Source of the DNA: Haliclona indistincta
Taxonomy: Eukaryota; Porifera; Demospongiae; Haplosclerida; Chalinidae
Direction of reading: 5' to 3'
DNA: 64,000 nt
NCBI GenBank assembly: GCA_964017065.1
Contig: OZ024791.1
Location: forward strand, 4,516,547 to 4,580,546
Below are positions 1 through 12,500 of the stretch, piece by piece (positions within the stretch are counted from its first letter, which is position 1; each line of letters begins with the position of its first letter). A program made the position numbers and the translations under genes. The notes below the pieces were generated by a model that was given only the letters and a program-made list of their open reading frames with translations, did not search any database and had not been told where the DNA came from.

Positions 1-4
1 TTAC

Positions 5-3000
5 CATAATATCCAAACACAGATAGTGGACGAACTTTCTTAACACCAGGAGAGTTGAACGGGACAAGGATCATTGAATGACGATGCATTCTGAGTGGAA
101 AAAAGACTGACGGTGGTCAAAACTACACAGAACTATCAGCTTCTTTTTATGCAGAACTCGCCAATAAATTCCATTGCTACACATGTGGCTTACCGATCAG
201 CATCAGGGTTTGTGACACCCATCACTATAGCAACAGTACAGCGAGGATCACCAGCACCTAATAAGGGATACACTAACCAGTGCTACCAACCAGTACTACT
301 AACCACTAGACCACCACTTGCGACCATTGACAACATACTCATTGCCATCACGACGTATAGACAGCTCCATATTGGTAGCATCACTAGAGGCTACTGCAGG
401 CTCTGTTGGAAGGAGAGCAGCAGTAATGGTGGCAGAGAAGAGATGTTGCATACCTGACATTCCAAAGCATGATCGTATCTTGCCATCCAGAAGTGGTTGT
501 AGCCATTTTCTCTTCTGTTCCTCACTACCATACAAGTGAAGTACCTCCATATTGCCTGTAGTAGAAGACTTAATTCCTCACACCAGCAGCTTTGCCTTTC
601 AATCACTCAACACACAATACTATGCAGCTACCCTCACCAGTATCAGGTGCACTACAGTTGAACATTTCAGATGACATGGGACATCGTCCCATCTCTTCAG
701 CCATTGGAGCATACTCTAGCTGACTGAACCCAGATACACCTGGCAGGAACAGATTCCATAGTCCTTCCTCTCTAGCCTTCTTCTTCAGCTGCTCAAGGAC
801 TGGTGGTATGGTCCACATAGTGTCAGGGTTGGACACATGCTTATAACACTCCTGTATAACATCAGTTAATATCACTCTCTATACAGTCCATTCACCCACC
901 TCCTCTACAGGGCATACATGCTCCTTCATGAATGCTTTTAATTTCAGCAGAGTTGCCCTGGCTTTGTCCGAGTAGTTGATGAAGTTCAGAACATTAGGAA
1001 GCTTTACAGTGGAGGCAGTTGGGCTAGTACTGCTGCATCTGTAAGAGAAAGGGTTATGGTCATTACCCTGTGTGCATAGACACACAAGGATGGTTAAGTG
1101 TTTATATGTGTGTATAATCAAAAACACGACTTTATGCTTACAGTCCTACGAATTGAATTGAAAATGTCAACAAATTGTTCTCTACAATTGTTCTCAGCTA
1201 GTAGAGTGCTTACCGAATAACAGAGCATCCATTGGCAGCCAATGACTTGATGAGTATTTTTAACCTCTTACTGCTGGTATTGCCCATTATACTCCTTGAA
1301 TATACACTCTGAATAACATTGTTAAAATGACTACTACTCAAGAAGCAGCAACCAGTTATGTAATTGAAATTGGGATGCCTCATAGAGATAATTTAAACAC
1401 TTATTTTTGTACACATTATAATCCACACACCTGTATAACAGCAGCGTCTCTGAAGAAAATCATAGCCTTAATGAAGTCCCAGTGCGGCAGTGGTAGTGAC
1501 AGGCCCCTCTGTTCAGCATACAGCTTAGTAAGAATACTCTCACTAGAGGTTGGACAATAGCCAACAGATGCAAGTACACACATTTGAGCTATATCAACAA
1601 TCGGGTGACCAATGGAGCCCATTTCCCAGTCCAGAACAGCGATGACACGAGGCTGAATGGAGAATATAGCAACTGAGATAAGGAACTGTGTCACTCACTT
1701 CCGTAGGATGGAATATCATGTTGTCCAGCTTATAGTCACCATGAACAATACCTAGTGTTTTGACGCACAACTTAGTGACATAATGTGGATTAGACGCCAC
1801 TTAAAAATTTTTTATTGGGTTTATAGATGCATGCGTACGATTTTGCACGTTCCATAAATTATGTGAAAACAGCATACACCACTCTGCATATGGAAAGCTT
1901 CTCTAGCTATCAAATCAGCTGCTATTCATGTTGTTTTTTATTGCCAACAATAAATCATGACAAGCCCATAACGAGCAGGAGCCTATGTTGTTACGGGCTC
2001 CTGCTATCAGTAAGCTTATATAGCAACTATTTGTATCAGCATACCTAAAGCAAGCCATTCATAGCGCTTAACCACGTATGGCAAAAACGATAAAATAGTG
2101 GTTTGGAGCAGATCACTGTATTGTTAACTAGCTATGATCTTTACATGCAATCAGAGTTGAAGTACCAATGCAGTACTCACAGAGTGGTTGGAGTGGAGGA
2201 GGAAGGTGGTTGGGCAGCCATTCCATGAGTTGTGCCATCTCCTTTATTGGTTTCTCACCCATACAAGCTGCCTTGTAGTTATTAATCCATACTGATACCT
2301 AGCAGTGACATGGTACAGTGTAGCTAGCTCAATCCAGTATATGGTGACCAACCTGTCTCTCACAGTAGTCTCCCTTTCTTCCATACCCAGTCAGTCCTAG
2401 TTTCTCCCAGTCTAGGCTGTGCAGTTGAGCTAGTGTGCTTATTATTGACTGTACAATAGCCTGCTGCTCAGCTGCTGGCAGATGTTGAATGTCTTTAAAG
2501 ATACGACCTTGAACGAATTCCATGATGTAGAAATCTGTACCAATGATGCTTGTATTGCTACAGTACAGTAGAGGGCAAGGCACAGGGAATCCTGTACTGT
2601 GCAGAACAGACAGAATCAAGTGTTCTCTGTCCACCTAAAGAAAATGTGCATCACCCAGCTAGCTAGCAGAAAGGTGGATCTTTAATAATCTTACACAGTG
2701 GGCTCCTGGAAATAACTCTTCGGGCGGTCTCTTGCGCAGTACAAACTGCTGCCCACAGTCTGTAATTAGCAAAAACGTTAGATTTGACCCTCCATTCCTG
2801 CAGTAGTGCGGATATATATGACAACACATGCATCATACTCTAGCTAGCCGTGTCTAGCTAGCTATTACCATACTGTATTATCTATGCTATTACGTTTATG
2901 ATCGAGTGAGAACTTTCATAAACTCACTTAAACTGCTTTACAGTTAGTTGCCCTTTAGCACACTGAAACACGGTCAGAGATTGCTCCAGATACTCTCTCA

Positions 3001-3052
3001 GTCGCTCATTATCGAACTGATGGACTGCAGACACCTCGCCAACTCTTTCCAT
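5..3052 (-). CDS. ACAD11: ACAD11-type acyl-CoA dehydrogenase with N-terminal APH kinase-like domain (3' end outside window)
   Basis: Peroxisomal/mitochondrial acyl-CoA dehydrogenase family member that in animals joins an aminoglycoside-phosphotransferase-like kinase domain to an ACAD domain, used for 4-hydroxy and long-chain acyl-CoA catabolism. Thirteen exons read in one continuous phase: 3052-2928, 2797-2695, 2634-2353, 2298-2181, 1799-1699, 1652-1431, 1308-1214, 1038-900, 878-638, 555-454, 402-304, 257-194, 90-5 (about 592 residues). The kinase part shows the catalytic HGDYKLDN motif and the metal-binding DWE; the ACAD part begins near the GLWNLFLP motif, followed by [20 protein letters not shown] and ASSDATN. 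The start ATG (3050-3052) gives an N-terminus like vertebrate ACAD11. The rest of the ACAD domain lies left of base 1. ACAD10 shares these domains but has an extra HAD domain, not seen here. Confidence 0.9.
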
Positions 3053-3236
3053 TATTTTGTTCTTGAAGCCACTCCCACCAAGAACAAGCTAGCACGTGCA
3101 TTGCACTGCCGAACCAGTGACAAGGACAATTGGTTAGCTATTTATGTGCTAAACTGCATTGTGCTGTTCATGTAGTCACATTATTGGACAAATTCAGTGC
3201 GTGCTGGCTGAGCAAACAAGGCGTGGCTGAACTGAC
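3053..3236. promoter_or_regulatory. Bidirectional promoter gap, ACAD11 / PLP enzyme
   Basis: The start codons of two divergent genes are 184 bp apart, so both 5' UTRs and promoters must lie here. No TATA box was recognised. Confidence 0.5.
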
Positions 3237-4921
3237 ATGGCTACTTGGTATTCACAACAACAGTATGATGTGCCTGAGTGGGCGAAGACGCTGGGTTTAC
3301 AACCCAAAAATCGACTCATAGTGAGTTTCTTATCTTGCTTAAATTCATGTGACTGAACTCAATGTCTAGTTGGCTCAGTTGCCCACTCCTATCCACCGAT
3401 GGCAGCTACCTGGTGTTCCTGACCAGTTTGAGGTGTTTATCAAACGAGACGACCTCACTGGAGCTGCTCTGAGTGGTAACAAGGTGCTAGATATTTAAAC
3501 CATTTCTATCACTTACTGTATTAACAGGTTCGCAAACTAGAGTTTATTTTTGGTGAAGCGCTAGAGAATGGCTGTGATAGTATTATCACATTGGGTGGTA
3601 TACAGTCCAATCATGCGAGAGCTACATCAATCATTGCTAGGCAACTTGGATTGGAGCCACACTTGATACTGTTCTACCTTGGTGAGGACAAGGTACAGCA
3701 GAAACATAAAGGAACAATAATGGGGTTAACAATAATTATTTCAAGAGGCCTGATGATCTAGGAACATGTGGTAACATTATGCTGGATAGACTGATGGGAG
3801 CTAAAGTTTTATTACATGAAATGCCAAAAGAGGGCGAGGCAGCAATAGTTTGGCAGAGACTGCTGGATCAGTATTCCACAAAACTGAGGTATTCTCATAC
3901 TTTGCTGTAGGTCCATGTACAATGAATGGTTTGTCTCTCTCACAGAAAGGACGGCATGAACCCGTATTCATTGACCGCTGGAGGTGCTAATGTTACTGGC
4001 TGCTGGGGTTATATTGAGGCTTGGAGAGAAATGATGGCTCAGGTGAGCTTTGTGCATTGTGCTGTCTACTTGTATAGCTTTTGAAAATTTTCTCAGACAA
4101 CCTTAATCTAACTAACCACATTAATTTTAGATATAGTAGAGCACTTTCTGAAGTGTCACCATTACTCACACATGAAGGCAATGCACGCTCTACATTTTTC
4201 ACTCATACTCATTTCATCCTAATATTTAGGGTTTATTGGAGGATTTCAGTGATTTGGTGGTATGCGGTGGTACTGGTGGCAGTCTAGTGGGACTGGCTAT
4301 CAGCAACTACCTCACTGGATCAAAATTGAAGTGAATATTCATGATTTCTGTTGACCATAACTCTCGTCTGTTTCAGAATTCATGGTGTGACTATTGGTTT
4401 GTCAGTTGAAGAACTGCTAATTAATCTGGACAAAGAAATAGAAGCAATTGGTTTAGTAGGAGAGAACAAGGAGCCTGTGAAAGCAAGTCAGCTACTGGAC
4501 CTGATAGGAGGCTATATTGGGAGAGGGTATAGCTTATCTACTGAAGAGGAACTAGGTGAATTGCTGCATTGATTTGCACACATAATAATATTTATTTTGT
4601 ATTTCTTGTATTGCAGAATTATTATCAGATGTCTCTACCAAGACTGGTATTGTGCTTGATCGTGTATTTACAGTAAAAACAGTCCTAGGCATGCTGAAGG
4701 AGATGAAGATCAACCCCTCTAGGTTCAGAGGAAGAAAAATACTATTTATACACACAGGTTGGATGGATGATGAATATTAGCATGCATGTCAAAATGCTAT
4801 ACTTCTAATATCTGCAGGAGGTCTCTTGGGTATGTTTGATGGTGAGATGAACGAACATCTTCTTTCAACAGCAAGTACCAATCAGATATGCGGACACATT
4901 GACGTCACAAATTGTGCCTAG
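3237..4921 (+). CDS. D-cysteine desulfhydrase / ACC deaminase-like PLP enzyme
   Basis: Pyridoxal-phosphate enzyme of the tryptophan-synthase-beta fold; family members break D-cysteine into pyruvate, ammonia and sulfide, or deaminate 1-aminocyclopropane-1-carboxylate. Nine exons: 3237-3320, 3370-3483, 3528-3692, 3746-3888, 3946-4042, 4230-4330, 4377-4555, 4617-4757, 4818-4921, total 375 residues, close to family length. Visible features are the PLP lysine in LSGNKVRKLEF (split across exons 2/3), the TLGGIQSNHARAT substrate loop, the GGTGGSLVGLA phosphate-binding loop and the C-terminal GGLLGMFDGE segment. The start ATG is the first in frame and lies 184 bp from divergent ACAD11. Which substrate it prefers cannot be read from the sequence. 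A decayed copy of exons 5, 6, 8 and 9 lies downstream at 5850-6400. Confidence 0.9.
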
Positions 4922-5849
4922 TTGTTTGTAACTTCCAACATAACACTTGTAATTTTTATACTACAATTAGCTGTTTATAATCTGTGACCAACATTTTGAA
5001 TCTATTTGTACCAGTGACCGTGTGAGCTTCCCGCAAGAGCGAAATATAATTTTGGGGCCCTCCCTCTTATACAAGCCGCACATATTCGATCGCAAAAATG
5101 GTAAAACAAGCTATGCACTACCTTCACAACAATTATCAGAAGAAAAAGTTAATATCATCGAAGAGTCGACAAGCACTAACGTCCCAGTCACGTGATCATT
5201 CATTTGCATTACTATTGTGTATCAGAGGTGCTTGTTCTTCCAGACACCACCCTGTGTGTCATAGAGTCCTAGCTTATTTGTCAAACTAATAACTGACCCC
5301 ACTAGATCATTATCTTTTGCTCAAGTTACAATAATTAATAAATTTTTGGTGAGCAACTAGGTGTATTGAAAAATTGTGATTTACATGAAATAAGTGTATA
5401 ATTATTATTGTAAGTGAGATAGTAATTATGCAACTGCAATAAATATTTCCTGTACTAGCTAGCAATAAGTGCACAATAATAAAGCTCAAGGGCTGCAATT
5501 GTAAGTTCCAAGGGCAGAAATAGCATTGCCTCATTTCTGGAAAGATTAGAAGGTTCTAGTAGAGTGGGGACAAGGTGTCTTCCTTCGCTGCAACTGAGAC
5601 CATGCCTGCCGTGGTCACCAACAGGTTCTTTACAGTGATGGAAATTATGAGAGACACAGATAGGAGAGCCTTGGTGCGATCCCTCCTTACCAATTTTAAA
5701 TATTATGACTCATCACCACTAGAAATTGAAAAAAGTGATAAGAATTGCCTAGCTGGTATTCTAGTGTTTGTTTTTTTGGTGAAGGCTTGCTCTTTATTCA
5801 CCATTCCTTTCAATATTAATTTTCTGATTTTAGACTCAGTCTTGGCTAC
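4922..5849. other. Intergenic spacer with remnant of a duplicated 5'-flank
   Basis: No gene supported. Bases about 5017-5085 resemble 6452-6510, just upstream of the BRIP1 start (shared GC-rich tract ending in a CCTCCCTCTTAT string), so this is probably the older copy of the same intergenic region. A short open frame beginning near 5098 ends without a recognisable protein. 5310-5560 is AT-rich; 5575-5850 has an open frame of unknown meaning. Confidence 0.5.
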
Positions 5850-6400
5850 TGATCAGAGGTGCTAATGTTACTAGCTGCTGGGGTTGAATTAGGCTTGGAG
5901 AGAAATGATTGCTCGGGTAAGCTTATGTACCGTACTAGTATGACTGTGATATGAAAGTTTTAATTTCACTCACATCAGCTCACATAATTATATTTTTGTC
6001 CTGTTTTATTGGAGGAGGTCAGTGATGTAGTGGTATGCAGTGAACACTGTACATATGTATATAATTATTTTGTGTTTCTCGTGTTACAGAATTATTCTAG
6101 TGCAGATGTCTCTACCAAGTTGTCTCTACCAAGACTGCATGGTATTGTGCTTGATCATGTATTTACAGTAAAAACAGTCCTAGGCATGCTGAAAGAGGTA
6201 AAGATCAAACCCCTCTAGATTCAGATGAAGAAAAATACTATTACACTGTAACAAGTTGGATGCATAACTATATAATAGCGTACGTGTAAAATGTTCTACT
6301 TCAATCAATCTGCAGGTGGGTATGTGAGATGAATGAATATGTTCTTTCAACACAAAGTACTAATCAGATATGCAACACATTAATGTCTGCCTAGCGGCTT
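5850..6400 (+). pseudogene. Partial tandem copy of the D-cysteine desulfhydrase-like gene
   Basis: Degenerate matches to the upstream gene appear in order: exon 5 (5863-5918), exon 6 (6012-6040), exon 8 (6089-6218) and exon 9 (6313-6395), with flanking intron sequence retained. Exon 7 and exons 1-4 are missing. In the exon-5 copy a deletion puts TGA straight after the Cys-Trp-Gly codons, exon 8 has a repeated stretch, and exon 9 has lost bases. Retained introns mean DNA duplication, not retroposition. It is almost certainly non-functional. Confidence 0.8.
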
Positions 6401-6528
6401 GTAACTTCCAAGTTCCAAAATAGACTATAATTTTTTATACACGTACTCCACATGTTGACCACGTGTGCTTCCCGCGAGCGCGAATTTTGGGCCCCTCCCT
6501 CTTATGACCCAAACGCGTGGCGCCTGCA

Positions 6529-9500
6529 ATGGAGAGCTATTTGCAAAAGTCGAAATCCAAAAGGACACCGGCCTTTGATATAAAAGTACCTCAACCAGTA
6601 AAATGTGAACAGCACAAGTATACCATTGGAGGAGTGCCACTACTGTTTCCCTGCAAGCCCTACTCTACTCAAATACAAATGATGTCCAAGGTTCGGCTCA
6701 AGTCAGGCGTGGCCGGCCTGACCAATCGCATTCTGGATATGTCTAACTATACCAGTATGCGATTGGTCAGCCCACGTCTGACTTGCTCGAAGAGCTGCAT
6801 TCTAGATACTAGCGCAGTTTATGTCTGATCTACTCAGATCATACAGGCACTCAATAAGCAGGAGAATGCTCTACTGGAGAGTCCTACGGGTAGTGGCAAG
6901 AGCCTGGCACTGCTGTGTTCTGCTCTAGCATGGCAGCAGCACCAGCGACAAGCTACATGTAAGTACATCATTATTTGATAAGCTGTGTAACTGTCAAAGT
7001 CTTGGTTTTTTGATGTTCATCCCTCCCTCTTAATTATCAGATGTAGCTGCACAGCAGCTCCCCACTCCATTGTGTGATGGAGTCAAGATGGAGGCAGTAG
7101 ACACCACGGCTGCTGTGAAGTCTGAAGATGCTGTGAAGTCTGAAGATGATGTGAAGCAGGAGCCAGTAGTGAATGAAGCACCTGTGACTGTGCTGTCCCC
7201 AAGTGAGAATAAACCAATCAAGACAGAAGAGCCACAGCAATCCAAGGTAAGAGTCCTTCTAATACTTGTAGTATCAAGAGTGACAATATCTTAGCCGGTT
7301 GCAAAGAAACGAAAGTACAAAGGAAGAGGAAAACCTGTTATGTATGAAGACGACTCTGACATCCTAGCAGATTCAGTCACTCCAACATTTAACTCAGTAG
7401 AGCAGATGGAGACTAACGGCGAGACACCAGAGACGGTGTCATCACAGCTACCAGCTAGTGATACTATAGACCTTACGTCATCAGCTAGTGAGTGTGTCAG
7501 CCATACAGTTACAGCTTTGATCAAACTTACCACAGCTAGTGACCAGACAACCAATGACCAGATGAGCGTATTACCTACTAGTGACCAGTTGAATACAGCA
7601 CCTACCACACCTAGTGTCCAGGCGTCCATTATACCTGGTGTCCAGGCGCCCGCTATACCTGGAGTCCAGGCGCCCGCTATACCTGGAGTCCAGGCGCCCG
7701 CTATACCTGGAGTCCAGGCGCCCGCTATACCTGGAGTCCCGGCGCCCGCTATACCTGGAGTCCAGGCGCCCGCTATACCTGGAATCCAGGCGCCCACACT
7801 ACCTGTTGTCCACATACCTATTCTACCCGGTGTCCAGATACCTATTATACAGATACCTAATCTTGGTGTCCAGATACCTATTCTACCTGGTGGTATCCAG
7901 ATACCTAATCTACCTGGTGGTATCCAGATACCTAATCGTATCCAGATACCTAATCTACCTGGTGGTATCCAGATACCCAATCTACCTGGTGGTATCCAGA
8001 TACCTAATCTACCTGGTGGTATCCAGATGCCTAATCTACCTGGTGGTATCCAGATACCCAATCTAGCTGATGTCCAGATGAATGCAACAGCTAGTAACCT
8101 AATAGCTAGTGGGAAGATGACTATTGGTGAGGACATTAAGACTGAACCAACAGGTGGTAGCTCGGTAGCTAGTCCAGGTTCAACCATTGATGATAATACT
8201 GCTGTTCCTGCTTCTGGCAGGTAGGAGGAGTGTGGTAGATAGTAATGCTTGCTGTATTATTGTTCACACTTTAGGCGCTTTCGAATCTTTTTTGGCACAC
8301 GGACTCACAAGCAGATTACCCAGCTAGTACATGAGCTGAGGAAGACAGCATATTCTGATGCAAGGTGATGGATACTGTGCAGTGCATGAAGGTGTCTTGT
8401 TCTCTTTCTCAGGATGACCATTCTATCTAGTAGAGAGCACACTTGCATTCATCCCAAAGTGTCTAAGATGAGGAACAAGAATGAGGAGTGTCGAAAACTG
8501 GTTCAATATACAGAAGTGAGTAGTGCTATAGTTTACGGTGCTATGATAAAGATCAATATGTTCTAGGGAGTGTCTTGCAGTTATTTTCATAAGGTCCAGC
8601 AGAAGCTCGGCACTCAGGCTAAACTGAAAGAATACGGTTTCAACACAGCATGGGATATTGAGGACTTTGTGGGTCTGGGCAAAGTGATCAAGGTACTCAT
8701 CGCATGAACAAACACAGCTGTACTTGCATCATGTGCTGTCAGGTATGTCCGTACTATGCTGCTCGAACACTCAAAGATGAAGCAGATATTATTTTTTGTC
8801 CTTATAACTACTTGATCGATCCTATGATAAGAAGTCAGGTTAGTGCAACGGCACATGTATAATACTGTGATGGAACTGTGCATGCACTATAAAAAGATTC
8901 TCCTCAATTTAAAAAAACAGTCATGTAAAGTTGGGCGAGAAAAAAAAAAACAGGCATGAAAAGGCATGAAAAACAGGCATGAAAAGTTGGGCGAGTTTAA
9001 AAAAGTTGGGCGAGTTTAAAAAAACAGGCATGAAAAGTTGGGCGAGTTATTCCAACTGTGATGCTGTTGTTGTACTCTAGATGCTGATGGATGTCGCAGG
9101 TCAGGTGATCATCCTGGATGAGGCACACAATATGGAGGACTCAGCTAGAGAAGCTGCCAGTGCTAGTGTCACAAGTCGAGAACTAGAAGAAATATTGGAG
9201 GAGATGGAAGGGCTCTGTAAGTGAATGAACAACCTGTGTCAAGCTTGAGCTAAGTTTGTTTCCAGATAACTTTTGTTTTGGCATGAAAGACCTTCAACAG
9301 CTTAGACACAGCTTAGGATTTTTGAAAGCTGTGGTAAGCATGCTTTATGTGATGAAATTGTTTTTTACTCATTAATTTTAGGTGCAACAGCTCATTAGTT
9401 GGATGCAGGCACGGTCTCTTGATCTACCACAGTCCAGATATGAGGAGGGCTGTCAAATTTGGAATGGACGTGACTTTCTGCCTATTTTGAGAGACATGGG

Positions 9501-12500
9501 CATGTGTGCCGAAACCTATCCTTTACTCAAGGTGCTATATACCTCTTCAATAACAGAACTTTTTTGATAATATTAATTTTTAGAGACATGTTGCTAATGT
9601 TGGCGAGGGTGGTAATACTGGGGATGAGAAGTAAGTGCCTCAATGTGCCTCAATCTTTGAGTATTTAAGAAATGCTATAACTTTATTGTATAGTGAAAAA
9701 AAGCCAACACTTAGTTCATCTGCTATGCAAATTCTAGAGACCACATTCGTCACCGCTGGATATCTGTTTGTGGAGAACATGAGATTCACAGAAGATTACA
9801 GGTTAGCGACAAGCATTGTTTGTAATTATCAGTAAGAATGAATTACTGTATAGAGTTGTACTCAAGAGAACAGCAATGTTTGTACCACCTGTGAGTGACG
9901 GACCTCTTGTTGTTGTATGGTGTGTTGTTTGGTTCTGTTAGTCTGGTGGTGCAGGATGGAAGCGACGCAAATCAAGACAGGAGAAGGAGTGGGTAGCTGT
10001 ACTGCACTTCTGGTGTCTCAATCCAGCTGTGGTGAGTGTGACTCTCTAGCAAGGCATTCACTCTCTCTTGTGTTAGGCATTCAGTCAGCTGCAGTGTGCT
10101 CGCTCTGTCGTGCTCACGTCAGGTACTCTGTCACCAATGAATTCCTTTGCCTCAGAGCTGGGTGTGGACTTCCCTATTCAACTTGAAGCCAATCATGTCA
10201 TTCCTCTCAATCAGGTACACTGTGTATCATTAGAGAGTTTTAGTTAGCCGTTTACGCCACGGCTGAACGTCAACGGCTGGTTCAGTGACGTCACCTTGTA
10301 TCTTGTAACTTGTGTACACGTGAAGAAGGCAATCTAGTCGTGTACATATACAACACTTTAGCGCGCACAGTGTTTTGCAGACACACATGTAAAACACAAT
10401 AATACAGAAACCTAAAGCATGTGCCTTTGTGCTAGCTTGACAAACGTGCAGGAAATCTAGACGAGAGAAACGAGAAGTCTTTGAAAACCATACGTGAAAA
10501 CCAGGTGCCAGCCGTTGTAAACGGGAAAATTGAACACGAGGCTGGACTTAAGGGCATATCACGTGCTAATTTCTGATGTCAGCATTGCCAGACGTTAGCC
10601 GTTAGTGCAAATAAACGTGTAACTAAAAGTCTCTATTGATTCACTACAGCACTTACTGATTGTACTATGCAGACGTGGGTGTCTACTGTTTCTTGTGGTC
10701 CAAATGGACGATTGATCAATGCCAGCTACCAGCATGCTGAAGTTAGTGTAATGTAATACTTCACCAATCCCAACGATTTTATAGACTTATGAATTTCAAG
10801 ATGAACTTGGGCTTCTTCTATTGAAAGTGTGTGAGGTAAGACACGAATAGTGCCATTAGCATGTCATGATGAGTTGGGTCTACTAGACTGTACCTAAAGG
10901 TGTGCTCTGTTTCTTGTCATCTTATAAACTACTCGAGAAGCTTACCTTGCGATGGCAGGTCAGAATGCTGGCTTGAAGCTATAAAGAAGTGTCTCTCTCT
11001 TTTTTAGGATACAGGATTGTGGTACAAGGTTATGAAAAGGAAGCACATTGTGTCTGAGCCGAGAGCAGGAGAGAGGGAAGGTGCTTTACCTCAGAGCACG
11101 AGAGAGACCTTTGTTAATCTGTGTATTAGATTTTGAGTCGGTCATGGCAAGTTTTTACGAGCATGTTGGCGGTGGAACTTCTTCACTAGAAGATGAGGAT
11201 TGTGAAGGTACCTCAATAGTCTAAAGTATCTGCTCTTTATTTTGTTACTCCAGATGGAGACCATCAAGATGGGGCATTGTTCTTGGCTGTATGTCGAGGA
11301 AAAGTTAGTGAAGGGCTTGACTTTGCCGATGACAACGCTCGTGCAGTTATAACTGTAAGGGTATTATATCAGTTAGGCTGTGTGCTTTATCTCAATCTAC
11401 AGGTTGGTATACCATTTCCTAATGTAAAAGATAAGCAGGTTTGTGCTGCTAGCATTAGTTTTTCTGACATTCAATCCTGGTTTGTGTAGGTGGCGCTGAA
11501 GAGAGAGTACAATAATGAGCTATGCTATTCAAAAGGGCTACTGTCTGGTGGAGAGTGGTACAATATACAGGCTTATCGAGCTCTGAATCAAGCTCTTGGA
11601 CGCTGCATCAGACACAAGTATGCGATTACCAAACCTGTCCTGTCCTGTGCTAGTTGTTCCCTATAGAAAAGACTGGGGTGCACTGATTCTTGTAGATGAG
11701 AGGTTTGGGAAGGGAATAAGATACACTAGAGGTACAGTGTGCGTGTGAAATTATTATGAAATTTTATGTGCAATTTTAGGGCTTTCTAAGTGGGTGAAGC
11801 AGCGCGTGACTCACACTCCTGACTTCAATGGTGCTATGGTCTCTCTGTCATCTTTTGTTCAATGTAGAATTCAAGAGAACACCAGGTTAGAGATAATGCC
11901 TTTGACTGAAGTATATTTTTCTTTTCAGTTTAACTGATGTCTCTATGTGTGATACCTCTGTGTGTTCTTCAAGTGCTGTTAGTATGATCAAGCCCACGCC
12001 TACTTCAACATCATTTCCAAAGCTTGCTACTCCCTCAAAACCGTTCATCTATCCCACTGCCATTAAATCTCCTCCGACCACTACTGATACCGGCTTATCC
12101 AGTAGCAACTCATCCAGTGTTGCTTCATCCTCAACCAGTTCTCAAAACCAGCTTAATCCCGTTCCTGTACCTAAAGAGACCATTTGTATTGATGAGCCAG
12201 TTGTCGCTCCTGGTTCAACTTTGAACGAATCGCCTGATCTGGTCTCTTGTGAAACTTCCCCTGTCATGCTTAATGACACCCTCTCCTCTTCTCTGGCTCC
12301 TACCTCATCCCTGGCTTCTCTGGCTCCTAGCTCATCTGTCACCTGCAATAGCTCAGAATCAGTGCAGCCAGCACCTTCTTTCTCTTTCTCAACACCTAGA
12401 GTGCTTATCCAGCCAGAAACAGTCAGTAACACAGACCGATCTACTGAACAGTCTGACAAGAAACTGGATGACAGTGATGTGACTCCGCCTGTGTCACCAC

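Noticed and set aside
7291..8187. 298-residue open frame on the minus strand opposite the BRIP1 repeats
   Set aside because: It is the mirror of the coding minisatellite; repeat units free of stops in one frame are free of stops in others. No start context or domain.
10215..10672. Possible transposon in the 458-bp BRIP1 intron
   Set aside because: Repeated CGGCTG/CAGCCG words are present but no matching termini or target duplication could be defined.
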